Source of the DNA: Phytophthora quininea | Taxonomy: Eukaryota; Oomycota; Peronosporomycetes; Peronosporales; Peronosporaceae | Assembly (NCBI GenBank): GCA_011947345.1 | Contig: JAAVTG010000845.1 | Span: 744,001 to 808,000 of the forward strand | DNA length: 64,000 nt | Direction: 5' to 3' | Shown here: positions 55,235 to 64,000 of the stretch, in pieces | Position numbering within the stretch: the stretch's first letter is position 1 | Layout: each line of letters starts with the position of its first letter | The notes under the pieces: model-generated | What the model was told of the DNA's origin: nothing | Databases searched by the model: none | What the model saw: only the letters and a program-made list of their open reading frames with translations | Made by a program: the position numbers and the translations under genes

Positions 55235-57352
55235 ATGCTCAAGATCGTCAACGTTGTTCTGGGCGAGAAGCTCCTAGACGCCGCCAGCGCCGCAGTCGAT
55301 ATCGACGATGTGGTGTCGGATTTCCTTGTCGAGGGCATGCCACTTGACCGCGCGTGCGAATTAAGCCGCGCTGGGTCGTTGGGTCTGCTGGGCTTCGTCT
55401 GGAAAAGAGGCCTGCAAGACGCTAAAGGCCGCGAGTGGGCTGTGGCGAAACTCGTTCACTGTGAACTGCACTACCGCCGGTGGGAATTCGGTCGTGCGCT
55501 GCTGGCGGCCGTGAGTGCAGGCGACCTGGTTAAGCTTCAGTGGGTTTTGGACCACTTCCCGCGATGTCCAGTGCCGAACTATGTGGTGACGACAGCGGCC
55601 GCGGGGAGGGCCACCTCTGGGTGCTGCAATTGCTGGAGAGCTGCAAAACGCACGGAGGAATTGAGTGGTCTGCTGTCCCAATTAACAGTCCAAGCGGGTT
55701 TTATAGAGAGGATGGTCTATAGGACGGAGAAATATTACAGGACGGCGACCAAAATATGGAGGAGGAAGATGCGGGAAGTGACGACGATGAGGAATGGGAA
55801 GACCCGACGCTGAATGCGGCAGCGCAAGGAGGTCACTGAGAGCTGGTTCGATGGCTTCTCAAGCGCATTCCCAACACGAAAACGATGAGAAGTCGTAATT
55901 GCATGTTGGTGAAATGGGCGTTCCATCTAAACAATTTTGATGCAGTCAAGTGGCTGACTGCAATCCACTCGAGGTCGGCGAATTGGATTGGCACGAGTTT
56001 GAAAACGGTATTCCACGTCCAGAATGCAGGGGCGAAGGATGGCCGACTCGTAAAATGATTATTCGATACCTGCTGGAAGGAGGACACGGTAATAGGGAAG
56101 TTGTAGCTGAGAGTTGCTTGGAGCAAGCAAAGGAGTTTGGCGATATCAAGTTTGCACTATGGATTTCGTCGAATTTCCTCCTGGCTGGGACCACGGTAAT
56201 CTCGCGTGGAGTGTGTTTGTTGAAGCCATGAAAGCCAGTGATGATCCTGGTCGCTACTTCTCTCCGGTCGAGTGGCTGGATGCGCATGAGAACAATCTCA
56301 ACACCGCGACAGAGCCGTCCAAAGCCATCGTTGCAGCGGCGGGGAGAGGCAGGCTTGATGTAGTGCAATGGCTCCACGAACACTACGGTCGCGACCCGAA
56401 GTTCGAGCTGTATCGCGATCCTGGTTGGAACTTGCTCGGACGAAAGCTAGTCGCGGCTACGATCATGGACGCTGCTGCGGAAAGTGGCAATCTCGAGCTG
56501 CTGCAGTTCCTGCACCGCCTCGAGCGTTCGTTCCGAGCTAAGAGGAAAAAGTGTGGGGAAAGATCCAACGCAGAGAACGAGACGCTGCTAAAATGCACTG
56601 CAACGGCAATGGATGTTGCTGCTCAAGCCGGTCACCTGCACGTGGTGAAATGGCTCCACGAGAACCGACCGGAGGGCTGCACAACATCAGCGATGGACAG
56701 CGCTGCGAGGCATGGCCACTTGGCTGTACACAAATCGATCGGAAGGATGCACGACATGGGCGATGGACGATTTGGTTTTTGGCCTAATGCATGTCGGCTC
56801 GGGCCGTCATACAGCATCTGGTGTCTGCTGCGAATACAAACGCTCAACCTCGGCTGCGCGGCGGTTTGAAGTTCTAAAGTTTCTACACGCCAACCGCTCC
56901 GAAGGTTGCACCCACAGAGCTATGAACACTGCCGCGCGCCAAGGTAAGATGGAGATGTTGCAGTGGCTGCACACGAACACAACAGCAAGTTGCACGAAAG
57001 ATGCAATGGACGACGCTGCCAGCATGGGGCGGTTGGATATGGTCACGTGGCTTCACGAGAATCGCAAGGAAGGCTGTTCAGCATCAGCTGCAAGCGGTGC
57101 CGCAGCTAACGGCAACTTGGAAATGGTCAAATGGTTATTTGCGAACCGCTCCGAGTGTTCCCCAAAGAAGGCACTCGACAGAGCGGCTGCTTTAGGGCGA
57201 TTAGTAGTGGTGAAATGGCTGTTGGCCAACTACACGGAAGTCTCCATTGCGGCGGCAATGGCCCAGGCAGCTTTGTATGGACAGTTTGAAATGTTGCTGT
57301 TTTTCAAGCGCAGTGCCCAGCAAACAACGTCGAGAAAGAGCTCAACAAAGTG
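55235..57352 (+). CDS. Oomycete ankyrin-repeat protein with WLHxNRxEGCT repeats, frame-disrupted
   Basis: Start MLKIVNVVLGEKLLDAAS at 55235. N-terminal part LLAAVSAGDLVKLQWVLDHF, then ankyrin repeats that share the pattern WLHENRPEGCTTSAMDSAAR, with variants VLKFLHANRSEGCTHRAMNT and VTWLHENRKEGCSASAASGA, and ending near 57352. Ankyrin repeats mediate protein-protein contacts; oomycete families of this type are large and fast evolving. As written it needs changes at G4 55603-55606 (one base short) and at several points in 55.7-56.2 kb and 56.75-56.9 kb, so between about 55.7 and 56.1 kb the reading is poor. Either base-call errors or a decaying family member. Function unknown. Confidence 0.7.
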
Positions 57353-57484
57353 AGAATCATGTTCCACGACCCGAACAACCGAGAAATCTTCGTCTGGATG
57401 AATGAGAACTACCCTAGGCGAGCTCGTCGAAGCGGGTAAAACACTGTATGTTTTAATTTGGCGGGTCTAGCTAGCATCGGTCAG

Positions 57485-59852
57485 TTATGCCAGTGGTGTA
57501 GCTTCCGAGAGGTTGTAGTTCTCGCTACTTGCTGAGTACCAAGTGCAGGACATCGGGTGCGAAAGTGTGCCGTCATCCGAGTCGATGTGCCAACGCAGGA
57601 ACAGTTGATTGAAAGTGGGGATGACCTAGCGAGGGAGAAGTCGAGCAACGAGCAGCAGCACGACCGACGTCGCCTGGTATACGTGTTGGCCGTAGAAGAG
57701 ATACCCCGTGAGCAGCAGCGCTTCCACCGTGGAGCATCTTTTGTCCATATACATGATGTAGGCGAAGTCGTCGCAGTCTTTAAAGAGCTTCGTGAAGGGA
57801 ACGCCCAAGCAATTCTGCTCGAACGTAGTGAGCCGTTGCTGCCCAGTCTCAGCCGAAATGCTGACACGATACGCGCGGTTGATAGTGCGGGGCGCCACTT
57901 TCGACACATCTTCATCGCGAAGGTGATCGTGCCGGCAATAAGCTCAAGCGCCAAAGCAGCAGCAGCGACCACGAACACCAAGTTGTATGTGAAAACGTAG
58001 CACGAGTCCTGAAGACCGCAGTACTTGGCACCAAGCGTCGATGTTCGACGAAGCAGCTCGCCGTTCTTGTCACCAATAAACGCCAACGACTTTAACCGCA
58101 AAGACGAAATCACTCCGGCGACACAAACGGTTGCTACCAGCAGGATAATTTCCCACGGGAGGCGGAAAGTTCGATCGAAAACTTGCTCACCGCTCCGAGC
58201 CTTGATCAAGTTGATGAGCGAGTACGAGAAGGCGAAAAACGTAAGCGAGAGGTTGACCACCGAAGCCGACGACAACGTGCCCGTGGAAAGTCCGAGGTAG
58301 TACATGTTGGAGTTGAAAGCGAGGTGATACGTCACCTGGGCGAGGTAAATCGGCTGCATCCGTCCATTCTGCCAGCGGTAGGCCCAGATTTGAGCCAGCA
58401 GCACAGATCGTTTGTGGGACATCACTTGGTAGAGACTGATGAGCCCCATCAGGAGAATTTGGGAGACGACAACTCCAGGCAGCACGCTTAGTGCGACTGT
58501 GTCTGCATATCGACTGCGGAACACGCTGATGATCTGGTCCAGCCTCGTGTGGTCCGTCGCTTGCAGATCATTCGTGTACTCCCATTCCGAGTTGTACTGG
58601 TTGCGGACGCAGACATCTCCAGTTGAGCACACAGGCAAGTCATCCGGAGATTGCAGTGTGAGCCCGTACGATTTCCAGTGATTCAAGAGTGTGCAGGTGT
58701 CCTCGACGTAAACTCCAGTCGTATCCACGACGCGGACGCGGCAGCCAGCGTAGTATGAGCGGAAAAGTGGCTGCGTCACAACCGTGTAGCCGTAAATTGT
58801 TGCCGGGGTCTTGATGTATCGAGAGATAACCGGGAGGCTGTTGCTTTCGATCTCGTATGGGAACATCTTGAGAATATTGGGCACAACAGCCAGCAGGTCT
58901 TCTCCGTTAGTCCCGTAAGTCAGTTTGTGGCCGATGATGCCGTCGTTTTGGATATCGGGGCGACAGTCAGTGTAATGCGGGAAGGTGCTGATGTCAGCGA
59001 CTGGGACGGACGAATACTCGGTGCTTCCTTTCACGGCTTGGAACTTGTGAAGACGCAGCAGCACTCCAATATTCCACCGAGAGACGCACTCGTTCTTCCT
59101 CTCGATCGCCACCTCCAGCTCGCGTCGCATCTGCGGTGGGAGCGACAACTTGAGGGTGTTGGTGACACTTAAGATCCCGTCGGGGCCGCTAGCAAGCACA
59201 ACGTTTGGGGTCCCCAGTCGTTGGTTCCTGTCGAGCACACGGCTCCGTCAGCGTCGAGTAGGTCGGCAAGAGCGAGCGCCTCGGGCGTCAGTCTGCTGAA
59301 GTTGCTGGCCGCCATCGCTTCCGTGGCGATGGCGTGCATGTCTTCGTATGCTGGCTTGCTCAAGATGGCGTCGGTGCCGAACGCACTCAGCTGGATGAGC
59401 ACTTTCCGACACGAACACACGCAGCCGCCGTGCATGACGGGGTCCAGTTGGCTGTAGGCGAAGTAGCTGTCCTTGGCTTCGATAAAGAAGCTTGCGTCCG
59501 AGACGTAGCCGGTGAGGCCGCACACGATGATGAGAACCAGCGGAGCAATGAGACATCGCCCGCTGACTGCGACCACGGCCTGCAGGACGGACGGGCGGAG
59601 GATCGACCGCCAGTTGCGGTTGCTTCTCTCGCGCTGCTTCTCGGCGAGGTACTGCACGCCCCACTTGCCAACAGCTTTGTCGTCCTTTTGGAGGAGCCCA
59701 TCAAGAGATCGCGAGTGACGACAATGGAGCAAACCAAGACGAGTATTGCGTGTTCTGCTGGCACGCCGGCTGCGGCCAGAACATGAAACCCAAGGAAACG
59801 GAACTACGTGGCGATGACAACAACATTGTCTGCTCACACACCTCCTTCTCAT
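57485..59852 (-). CDS. Polytopic membrane protein of unknown function, frame slips and one in-frame TAG
   Basis: The best part is 58000-59240: one N-terminal hydrophobic helix in CLIAPLVLIIVCGLTGYVSD, a lumenal or extracellular domain with Cys pairs (CVCSCRK), then hydrophobic helices such as VLPGVVVSQILLMGLISLYQ, VNLSLTFFAFSYSLINLIK, LPWEIILLVATVCVAGVIS and VFTYNLVFVVAAAALALELI, and a last one in EALLLTGYLFYGQHVYQATS. About six helices, some 780 residues. The family is not one I recognise; I consider it oomycete-type. One base short in the G4 at 59207-59210 and another slip near 57900. A TAG at 57626-57628 is followed in the same frame by VIPTFNQLFLRWHIDSDDGT and a stop at 57485, so it may be a true nonsense codon. 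Start at 59852 is uncertain. Confidence 0.6.
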
Positions 59853-59895
59853 CTGTAGAGAACCAAACAAAAGCTTTGGCAAAATATTAGAGACT

Positions 59896-60473
59896 ATGAA
59901 ATCCGAACAGTCGAAAAGATACCGAATCCTTGAGGAAATGACTTGCATGCCGTCTCGGAAATGTTTGTGGGGAGCCTTCACGGCGCTGTTCGTGGCGATT
60001 GCGCTGCTGGGTGTGCTGGACTCCAGCTACAGTGTCGTGACTGCGGCAGGCGCCCCCATGGCTCGAGCCAGCCACATTTTGGTGTCGAGTGAGGACGAGT
60101 GCGACGAGATCGCGGCGCAGTTGCTGAAGGCCGGCAACGACTTGGAGAGTCGCTTCGCCGACCTGGCGCAGGAGCACAGCAAGTGCCCGTCCAGCCGCAA
60201 AGGAGGAAATCTGGGCTCCTTCGGCCGCGGGCAGATGGTGCCAGAGTTCGACACGGTGGCGTTCGAGATGCCTCTGGGAGAAGTGCACAAAGTCCGCACG
60301 CAGGTAGGAATAGACTCGCAGAGGAAGCGTTTAGTGGAGTAGCTAGCTAACCTTGTTGTGGTCTTTGGTGCTAGTTTGGCTGGCACTTGGTGCTGATCAC
60401 GGAGCGCACTGGCATGGGCGACGAGGAGGACATTTTGAGCGGTATCACGGACGACGAACACGACGATCTGTAA
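59896..60473 (+). CDS. Parvulin-type peptidyl-prolyl isomerase, membrane-anchored
   Basis: Two exons 59896-60303 and 60375-60473 (donor GTAGGA, acceptor GCTAG). The product starts MKSEQSKRYRILEEM with a further ATG at 59938; a signal-anchor (LWGAFTALFVAIALLGVLD) precedes a parvulin domain with ARASHILVSSEDECDEIAAQ, CPSSRKGGNLGSFGRGQMVP and the final FGWHLVLIT. The parvulin active site Cys (in SKCPSS) and the His pair (ASHIL and FGWH) are present. It catalyses proline isomerisation, probably in the secretory pathway. The tail DEEDILSGITDDEHDDL is acidic and has no obvious retention signal. Frame intact. Confidence 0.9.
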
Positions 60474-60543
60474 GGACCGCAGACTTGAGGGGCAAGAGGT
60501 GATTCATTTTGTTGTCAACTGCCAAGCAACGGCTTGCCTCGTT

Positions 60544-61346
60544 TTACTCCTTCTTCTTGTCTCCGAGACGCTCCGTGCAGAGCAGCACGTGCCACCCGAA
60601 CTGGGTTTGGACCTTGCTCAGCTTGCCCACTTCCTCCTCGAACACCACCTTGTCAAAGGCTGGTACCATCTCTCCACGGCCAAACATGCCCAGATCTCCT
60701 CCTTTCTTGCCCGAGGGACACGTGCTGTGGGTCTTGGCCAGTTCCGACAGCTTCAGCTTCTTGTCTTCCGCCGCGTCGATCTCCTTGAAGAGTTTGTCGG
60801 CCTCCGCCTCCGACTTAACGAGGATGTGGAAGGCGTGGGCTCGTGGGCCTCCGCGCGTTCCTCTGGAGCCCCAGGCCATGATGAGGATGAGGATGATGGG
60901 CCCCAGGAAGGGCATGACCTTAAGCAGCATCTGCTTCAGGTCCTTGAACTGGTCGGGGCTTCGGTGCCGTCCAGACGGCGCGAGATGAGCACCAAGTGCC
61001 ACCCGAACTGGGTCTGCACCTTGTGCACGACGCCGATCTCGCCCTCGAAGGCCACGCGGTCGAACTCGGGCACCATCTGCCCGCGGCCGAAGGTGCCCAG
61101 GTCGCCTCCCTTGCGGCTGGACGGGCACTTGCTGTGCTCTTTGGCCAGTTGGGCGAAACTCAGGAAGAGGTTGGAGGCCTCGGCCAGCTGCGCGTTCAGC
61201 GCGTCCGCCTCGGCCTCCGTGTCCACGAGGATGTGGCTCGCGTGGGCGCTGATGGCCACGGGGGCGGGCTGGGCATCTTCGGCGCACGCGAAGGTCGCGA
61301 GCACCACCAGCAGCGTCGCCAGCAGAGACAGAACCTTGGACGCCAT
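60544..61346 (-). CDS. Two-domain parvulin-type peptidyl-prolyl isomerase, one frame slip
   Basis: Start MASKVLSLLATLLVVLATFA at 61346, a signal peptide. Two parvulin domains: first HASHILVDTEAEADALNAQL, CPSSRKGGDLGTFGRGQMVP, FGWHLVLIS; then a membrane helix PFLGPIILILIMAWG and a second domain AFHILVKSEAEADKLFKEID, CPSGKKGGDLGMFGRGEMVP, FGWHVLLC, ending DKKKE at 60544. Lies tail-to-tail with the single-domain paralog (about 70 bp between stops). G4 at 60955-60958 is one base short between domains (EAP / DQF). A C-terminal KKKE hints at ER-retrieval-like basic residues. Both proteins likely act in the ER lumen or endomembranes; substrates unknown. Confidence 0.87.
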
Positions 61347-61491
61347 CGTCGGACAATCGAACTTTGACACGCCACGTGGGGCCAAAATATATTTTACATC
61401 ATAGCCGTATACGAAATCCATCACAAGCAAATTGCACAGCCTAAATTGATGCATATGAGATTCCAATAACTATCAAACTAACCGACAGAAA

Positions 61492-61864
61492 TCACATTTC
61501 TCTGCAAATAGCCACAGTTGAAGTCAACTCGTCCGACAGAGTGAAGGCGAGCGAGACGTAGTAGCATATCGCCAGACTTGCGATGAGGACCGCGACCATC
61601 GAGCGCCTTCTGAGGTGGGCGTAACATATTTTTGTTGAGCGCGGGGTTTCATCAGGCGGCACGGACAGCGAGAGCTTCCTGACCGCAGCGCCTGTCCCAA
61701 GACTGCAGGGAGATTTCATTTTTGTCGGGTTACCGAGGGGTCTGGCCTCGGATCGGGACACACTAGAAACGGCAACAAAGTAAGCAGAATGCCGCAATTT
61801 CGGCCGTGCAAGTGCAGCATCCGAAGCAAAATGCACCACGCCTTGCATGGGACGACGGAATTGC
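61492..61864 (-). pseudogene. Candidate ORF fragment interrupted by the transposon
   Basis: A minus-strand frame from the target-site boundary to a stop at 61492 reads FRRPMQGVVHFASDAALARP and ends with a hydrophobic segment (MVAVLIASLAICYYVSLAFT) near its C-terminus. Its apparent start lies inside the transposon, so if it is a gene it has been cut by the insertion. The continuing frame beyond the right end (63409 on) reads HHALDLNL. No known family. Confidence 0.3.
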
Positions 61865-61871
61865 CGCATCA

Positions 61872-63400
61872 GGCTCTCCTCAAGGAGAGCTCCGGTTTTT
61901 GCTATTGTCAACTTCTATTGTGAAATTTGCGAGAAAACATTTTAATGAAAAATGTATTATGATAAATTATGAACCGTGTTTTTGAATTAGCTGCATTAAC
62001 CCACTCATGATCTGAGCAGTCGACGCCTTCTTAGGGAAATACCAGCATCTCCAAATGTACTCGTCGATGTATCCGTTCAATTCGGATTTTTCATACCGCG
62101 CATGATCTTGATATGGCGCTTGATATGAATTTCCCACAGGCCTTCTATAGTGTTTGTGTGCGTCGCCGGTTAACGTAGTTTTCGGTGTGGTTGACATATT
62201 TGTGGTTGTAACTCATGTCAGCTAGCTTGGGGTTGTTGGCTATACGCAGCCTGGTTCCTGCTTTGTTTTCCTTTCAGTCACGTACGTCGCTCGAACATAT
62301 CTGGGTGATTTGTAGTGCTGTAGAAACAGATTTTTTAGAAACCACTTTTCCATATTCAAAACGCAAATAAAAAAACTTACCCAGGCTCAATAAATTTCCG
62401 GATGATTGGAAATATGCTTTCCTGCGTTCGGTCATCATCGACAAACCGCGCAAACCACTGGCCGGTTGAGCGGTCTACACCTCCACACAACAGCTCAGGT
62501 CAGGGTACTGCCGGCCACGCTTATACTTGCTCTTCTTCTTCATGCTAGTCTCATCTATTTCGACAATATGGCCTACACCTCCAATCTATAAAAAAAGATT
62601 AGTAGCATACAAACTTACAGTAAAATAAAACACAATTACCTGGAAACTGTCTTTCGAAGTTGCTTTGAGCACAGGCAGCGCACGAAAGCGCTCCACTCAT
62701 GCGCCGTTGTCTCGGACACGTCGGCGATTTCGGCAATCTGAGCTAGCTTTAATCGCATGCACCAGGCGCACAGCAAGCGTGCAACCTGCCCGAGCGACAG
62801 CTTCGTGCCCGAGAGCCAAGTGTTTGTTAGCATACTAATACAGACTTCTTTACCGTTTTCATGCTTTTTACTCTTGCTACATCTCCACGTCGGCTTCCTA
62901 GCCGACGCTTTGACTGGCATGAGCTGCCTGCATCCTGGGCAGAACATCTTCCGCTCCAGGACGCCTGCTTCTTGCCACCTCCTCACAGCCCCCACCTCAT
63001 CCGCTGTCAATGCAATGACGGCGTTGAGATCGTACTGTTCGGTAGGGAGGGGGCGTAGTGGTGGCTCGGGTGGCTGGACATGGGGGCTGGAGGGAGGTGG
63101 GCTGAGGCTTGGGGGACTGGTCACTGGAAATCGTAAAATGACTTGAGGAGGACGAGTGGGTGGTTGCTAGCCACTGGTTGGTGTGAGAGCAATAAAACCG
63201 GAACTATGCTACTAAAGCATACAAACAGCAAGTGTAAGAACAATTGCTTTTTAGTTCCCAGGCTAAAAACCGGAGCAATACTTGTGAATTTACCAAACAA
63301 ACTAATGTACGTCATATGCTGGTCGAGAGTACAAAACCCTTTCTCGCAAATTTCACAATAGAAGTTGACAATAGCAAACCGGAGCTCTCCTTGGAGAGCC
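61872..63400 (-). mobile_element. Merlin (IS1016/ISXO2-like) DNA transposon, complete with TIRs
   Basis: 1,529 bp. Terminal inverted repeats 61872-61936 and 63340-63400 match over about 60 bp: GGCTCTCC..AAGGAGAGCTCC at the tip, then GCTATTGTCAACTTCTATTG and TGAAATTTGCGAGAAA. Differences are a TC insertion and TTTTT versus TTT. The tip itself forms a palindrome (GCTCTCCAAGGAGAGC). One transposase gene lies inside on the minus strand. TSD 8 bp confirms excision-free integration, and the near-identical TIRs imply recent activity. Confidence 0.92.
61967..63124 (-). CDS. Merlin/ISXO2-like transposase, probably disrupted
   Basis: Minus-strand gene of the element. N-terminus Pro-rich, then a zinc ribbon (CPGCRQLMPVKASARKPTWR then C), a helix-turn-helix (SLGQVARLLCAWCMRLKLAQ), an intron (GTAATT donor, TTTATAG acceptor), and the catalytic region GHIVEIDETSMKKKSKYKRG (first catalytic Asp in EIDE) and GGVDRSTGQWFARFVDD followed by a second intron, then the NHKYVNHTENYVNRR block and LNGYIDEYIWRCWYFPKK near the end (stop 61967). 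The reading requires single-base corrections at exon-end GTTT (near 62653) and at the T5 run 62097-62101. Without those the copy is not coding-competent. Mobilises the element in cis or trans. Confidence 0.85.
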
Positions 63401-63408
63401 CCGCATCA

Positions 63409-63821
63409 GATTCAAATCCAGGGCATGGTGCTCTCCAAAACCGCTCCAACCACATATTTTGACTCATTCGTGTCTTGGGCACGTTTGGTTCTCTATCCAG
63501 TATATTCTTCAAAGGACATTCATCGGGATGCAAGTTTTGTGTTGAGGACGAGCCGCAAACTTGATAGAAGTGCTCAGAGCAAACAAACTCGTGGACTGGT
63601 CTTCGTTTTACGGATGAAAGGCAGCGGGACCCGATCCGAGACCAGACCCTCGGTGGCCCGATAAAAGCCTACCTTCACCGACCGACCACATCAGGTGCAA
63701 ACGCTCGAACGCCTCAACACGCTGCACACGTCAAGCAAAAAGACTCGAAGCATGCGCGTTACAGAGCTGACACTCAACTCACTACCTTGTCACGCTTGAG
63801 TCTGTTGCCTCACTCGCAGCG
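63409..63821. other. Intergenic right of transposon
   Basis: Frames such as 63365-63664 cross the transposon end and have no domain. No gene recognised. Confidence 0.4.
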
Positions 63822-64000
63822 TCAAGTCCCTTTGCGCCCGTCTCGGTCGTCATCAGAGTAGGTATCGACGAGTTTCTGAACCTTTCGCTCAGCGTCGCTT
63901 TTGCTCGGCCGTTTAACGTCGGCATCCCGAGGAAACCTTCTAACGGACTTGTGCATCTGCTGCGGTAGCAAACAGCTCGCCAAGCAGCTCGCTCTCGCAG
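63822..64000 (-). CDS. C-terminal part of an unidentified gene (runs off right edge)
   Basis: Minus-strand stop at 63822-63824. The last exon reads HKSVRRFPRDADVKRPSKSD and AERKVQKLVDTYSDDDRDGR, a charged, basic-acidic tail with good codon use; just upstream ESELLGELFATAADAQVR is in another frame, so a single-base slip near 63930 is likely. Nothing else can be said. Confidence 0.45.
   Translation of the reverse strand, partial: ARASCLASCLLPQQMHKSVRRFPRDADVKRPSKSDAERKVQKLVDTYSDDDRDGRKGT

Larger units (their letters stand above)
61864..63408. repeat. 8-bp target-site duplication flanking the element
   Basis: CCGCATCA occurs directly at both outer ends, 61864-61871 and 63401-63408, as expected for integration of a Merlin/IS1016-type element (8-9 bp duplications). 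The span is given as one entry. Confidence 0.9.

Noticed and set aside
63395..63430. tRNA-like B-box (GATTCAAATCC)
   Set aside because: No A-box, acceptor stem or anticodon arm could be formed around it; it lies at the transposon target.
1..64000. CRISPR arrays, bacterial promoters, riboswitches, rRNA
   Set aside because: None seen; the window is eukaryotic nuclear DNA.

Overview
The window reads as nuclear DNA of a plant-pathogenic oomycete, most likely Phytophthora or a close relative. Evidence: short GT-AG introns (about 50-80 bp), GC-rich third codon positions, tightly packed genes, an RxLR-dEER secreted effector directly behind a textbook oomycete Inr core promoter (GCTCATTYYNCAWTTT type), a bZIP family whose basic region lacks the canonical Asn, an ankyrin family with an EGCT..AMD repeat signature, and a dynein regulatory complex gene (DRC2) that implies flagellate zoospores. 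I cannot name the species from sequence alone.

Layout. 0-18 kb: partial WBP2-like GRAM protein, UPF1 helicase, RxLR effector, a small Cys-motif protein, a C2H2 zinc-finger protein, an EF-hand protein, an ER-type M28 metallopeptidase (ERMP1-like), a HAD-like protein and a secreted GH105 hydrolase. 18-22.4 kb: a Kre9/Knh-like domain protein followed by about 3.2 kb of GC-rich, stop-poor DNA without a convincing gene. 22.4-31.5 kb: an ABCC transporter, a serine carboxypeptidase, an inverted second copy of part of the ABCC gene, and gene-poor DNA with a decayed chromodomain fragment. 31.6-51 kb: PDS5 cohesin factor, four bZIP genes in inverted pairs, a hAT-like remnant, COG6, a J/PX/DUSP/IQ/PH multidomain protein and DRC2. 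51.7-55.2 kb: a large near-perfect palindrome carrying two convergent heat-shock-factor genes. 55.2-64 kb: ankyrin protein, polytopic membrane protein, two convergent parvulin-type prolyl isomerases, a complete 1.53-kb Merlin-type DNA transposon with 8-bp target duplication, and a partial gene at the right edge.

Two themes run through the window. First, inverted duplication: the ABCC fragment, two bZIP pairs, the HSF palindrome and the parvulin pair all lie in opposite orientations within a few kilobases. Second, many otherwise well-conserved genes (UPF1, zinc finger, M28, HAD, ABCC, carboxypeptidase, PDS5, COG6, PX protein, bZIPs, parvulin, transposase) are split by one-base frame slips, most often one base short in a run of identical bases. 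That pattern across housekeeping genes points to homopolymer under-calling in the assembly rather than mass pseudogenisation. Two in-frame stops (ABCC, membrane protein) do not fit it. Coordinates of broken genes below span the whole inferred gene.

The housekeeping genes cover RNA surveillance (UPF1), Golgi and endosomal trafficking (COG6, PX protein), chromosome cohesion (PDS5), flagellar motility (DRC2) and secretory-pathway folding and proteolysis (parvulins, M28 and S10 peptidases). No operon-like cooperation is expected in this eukaryote; adjacent genes appear independently transcribed.
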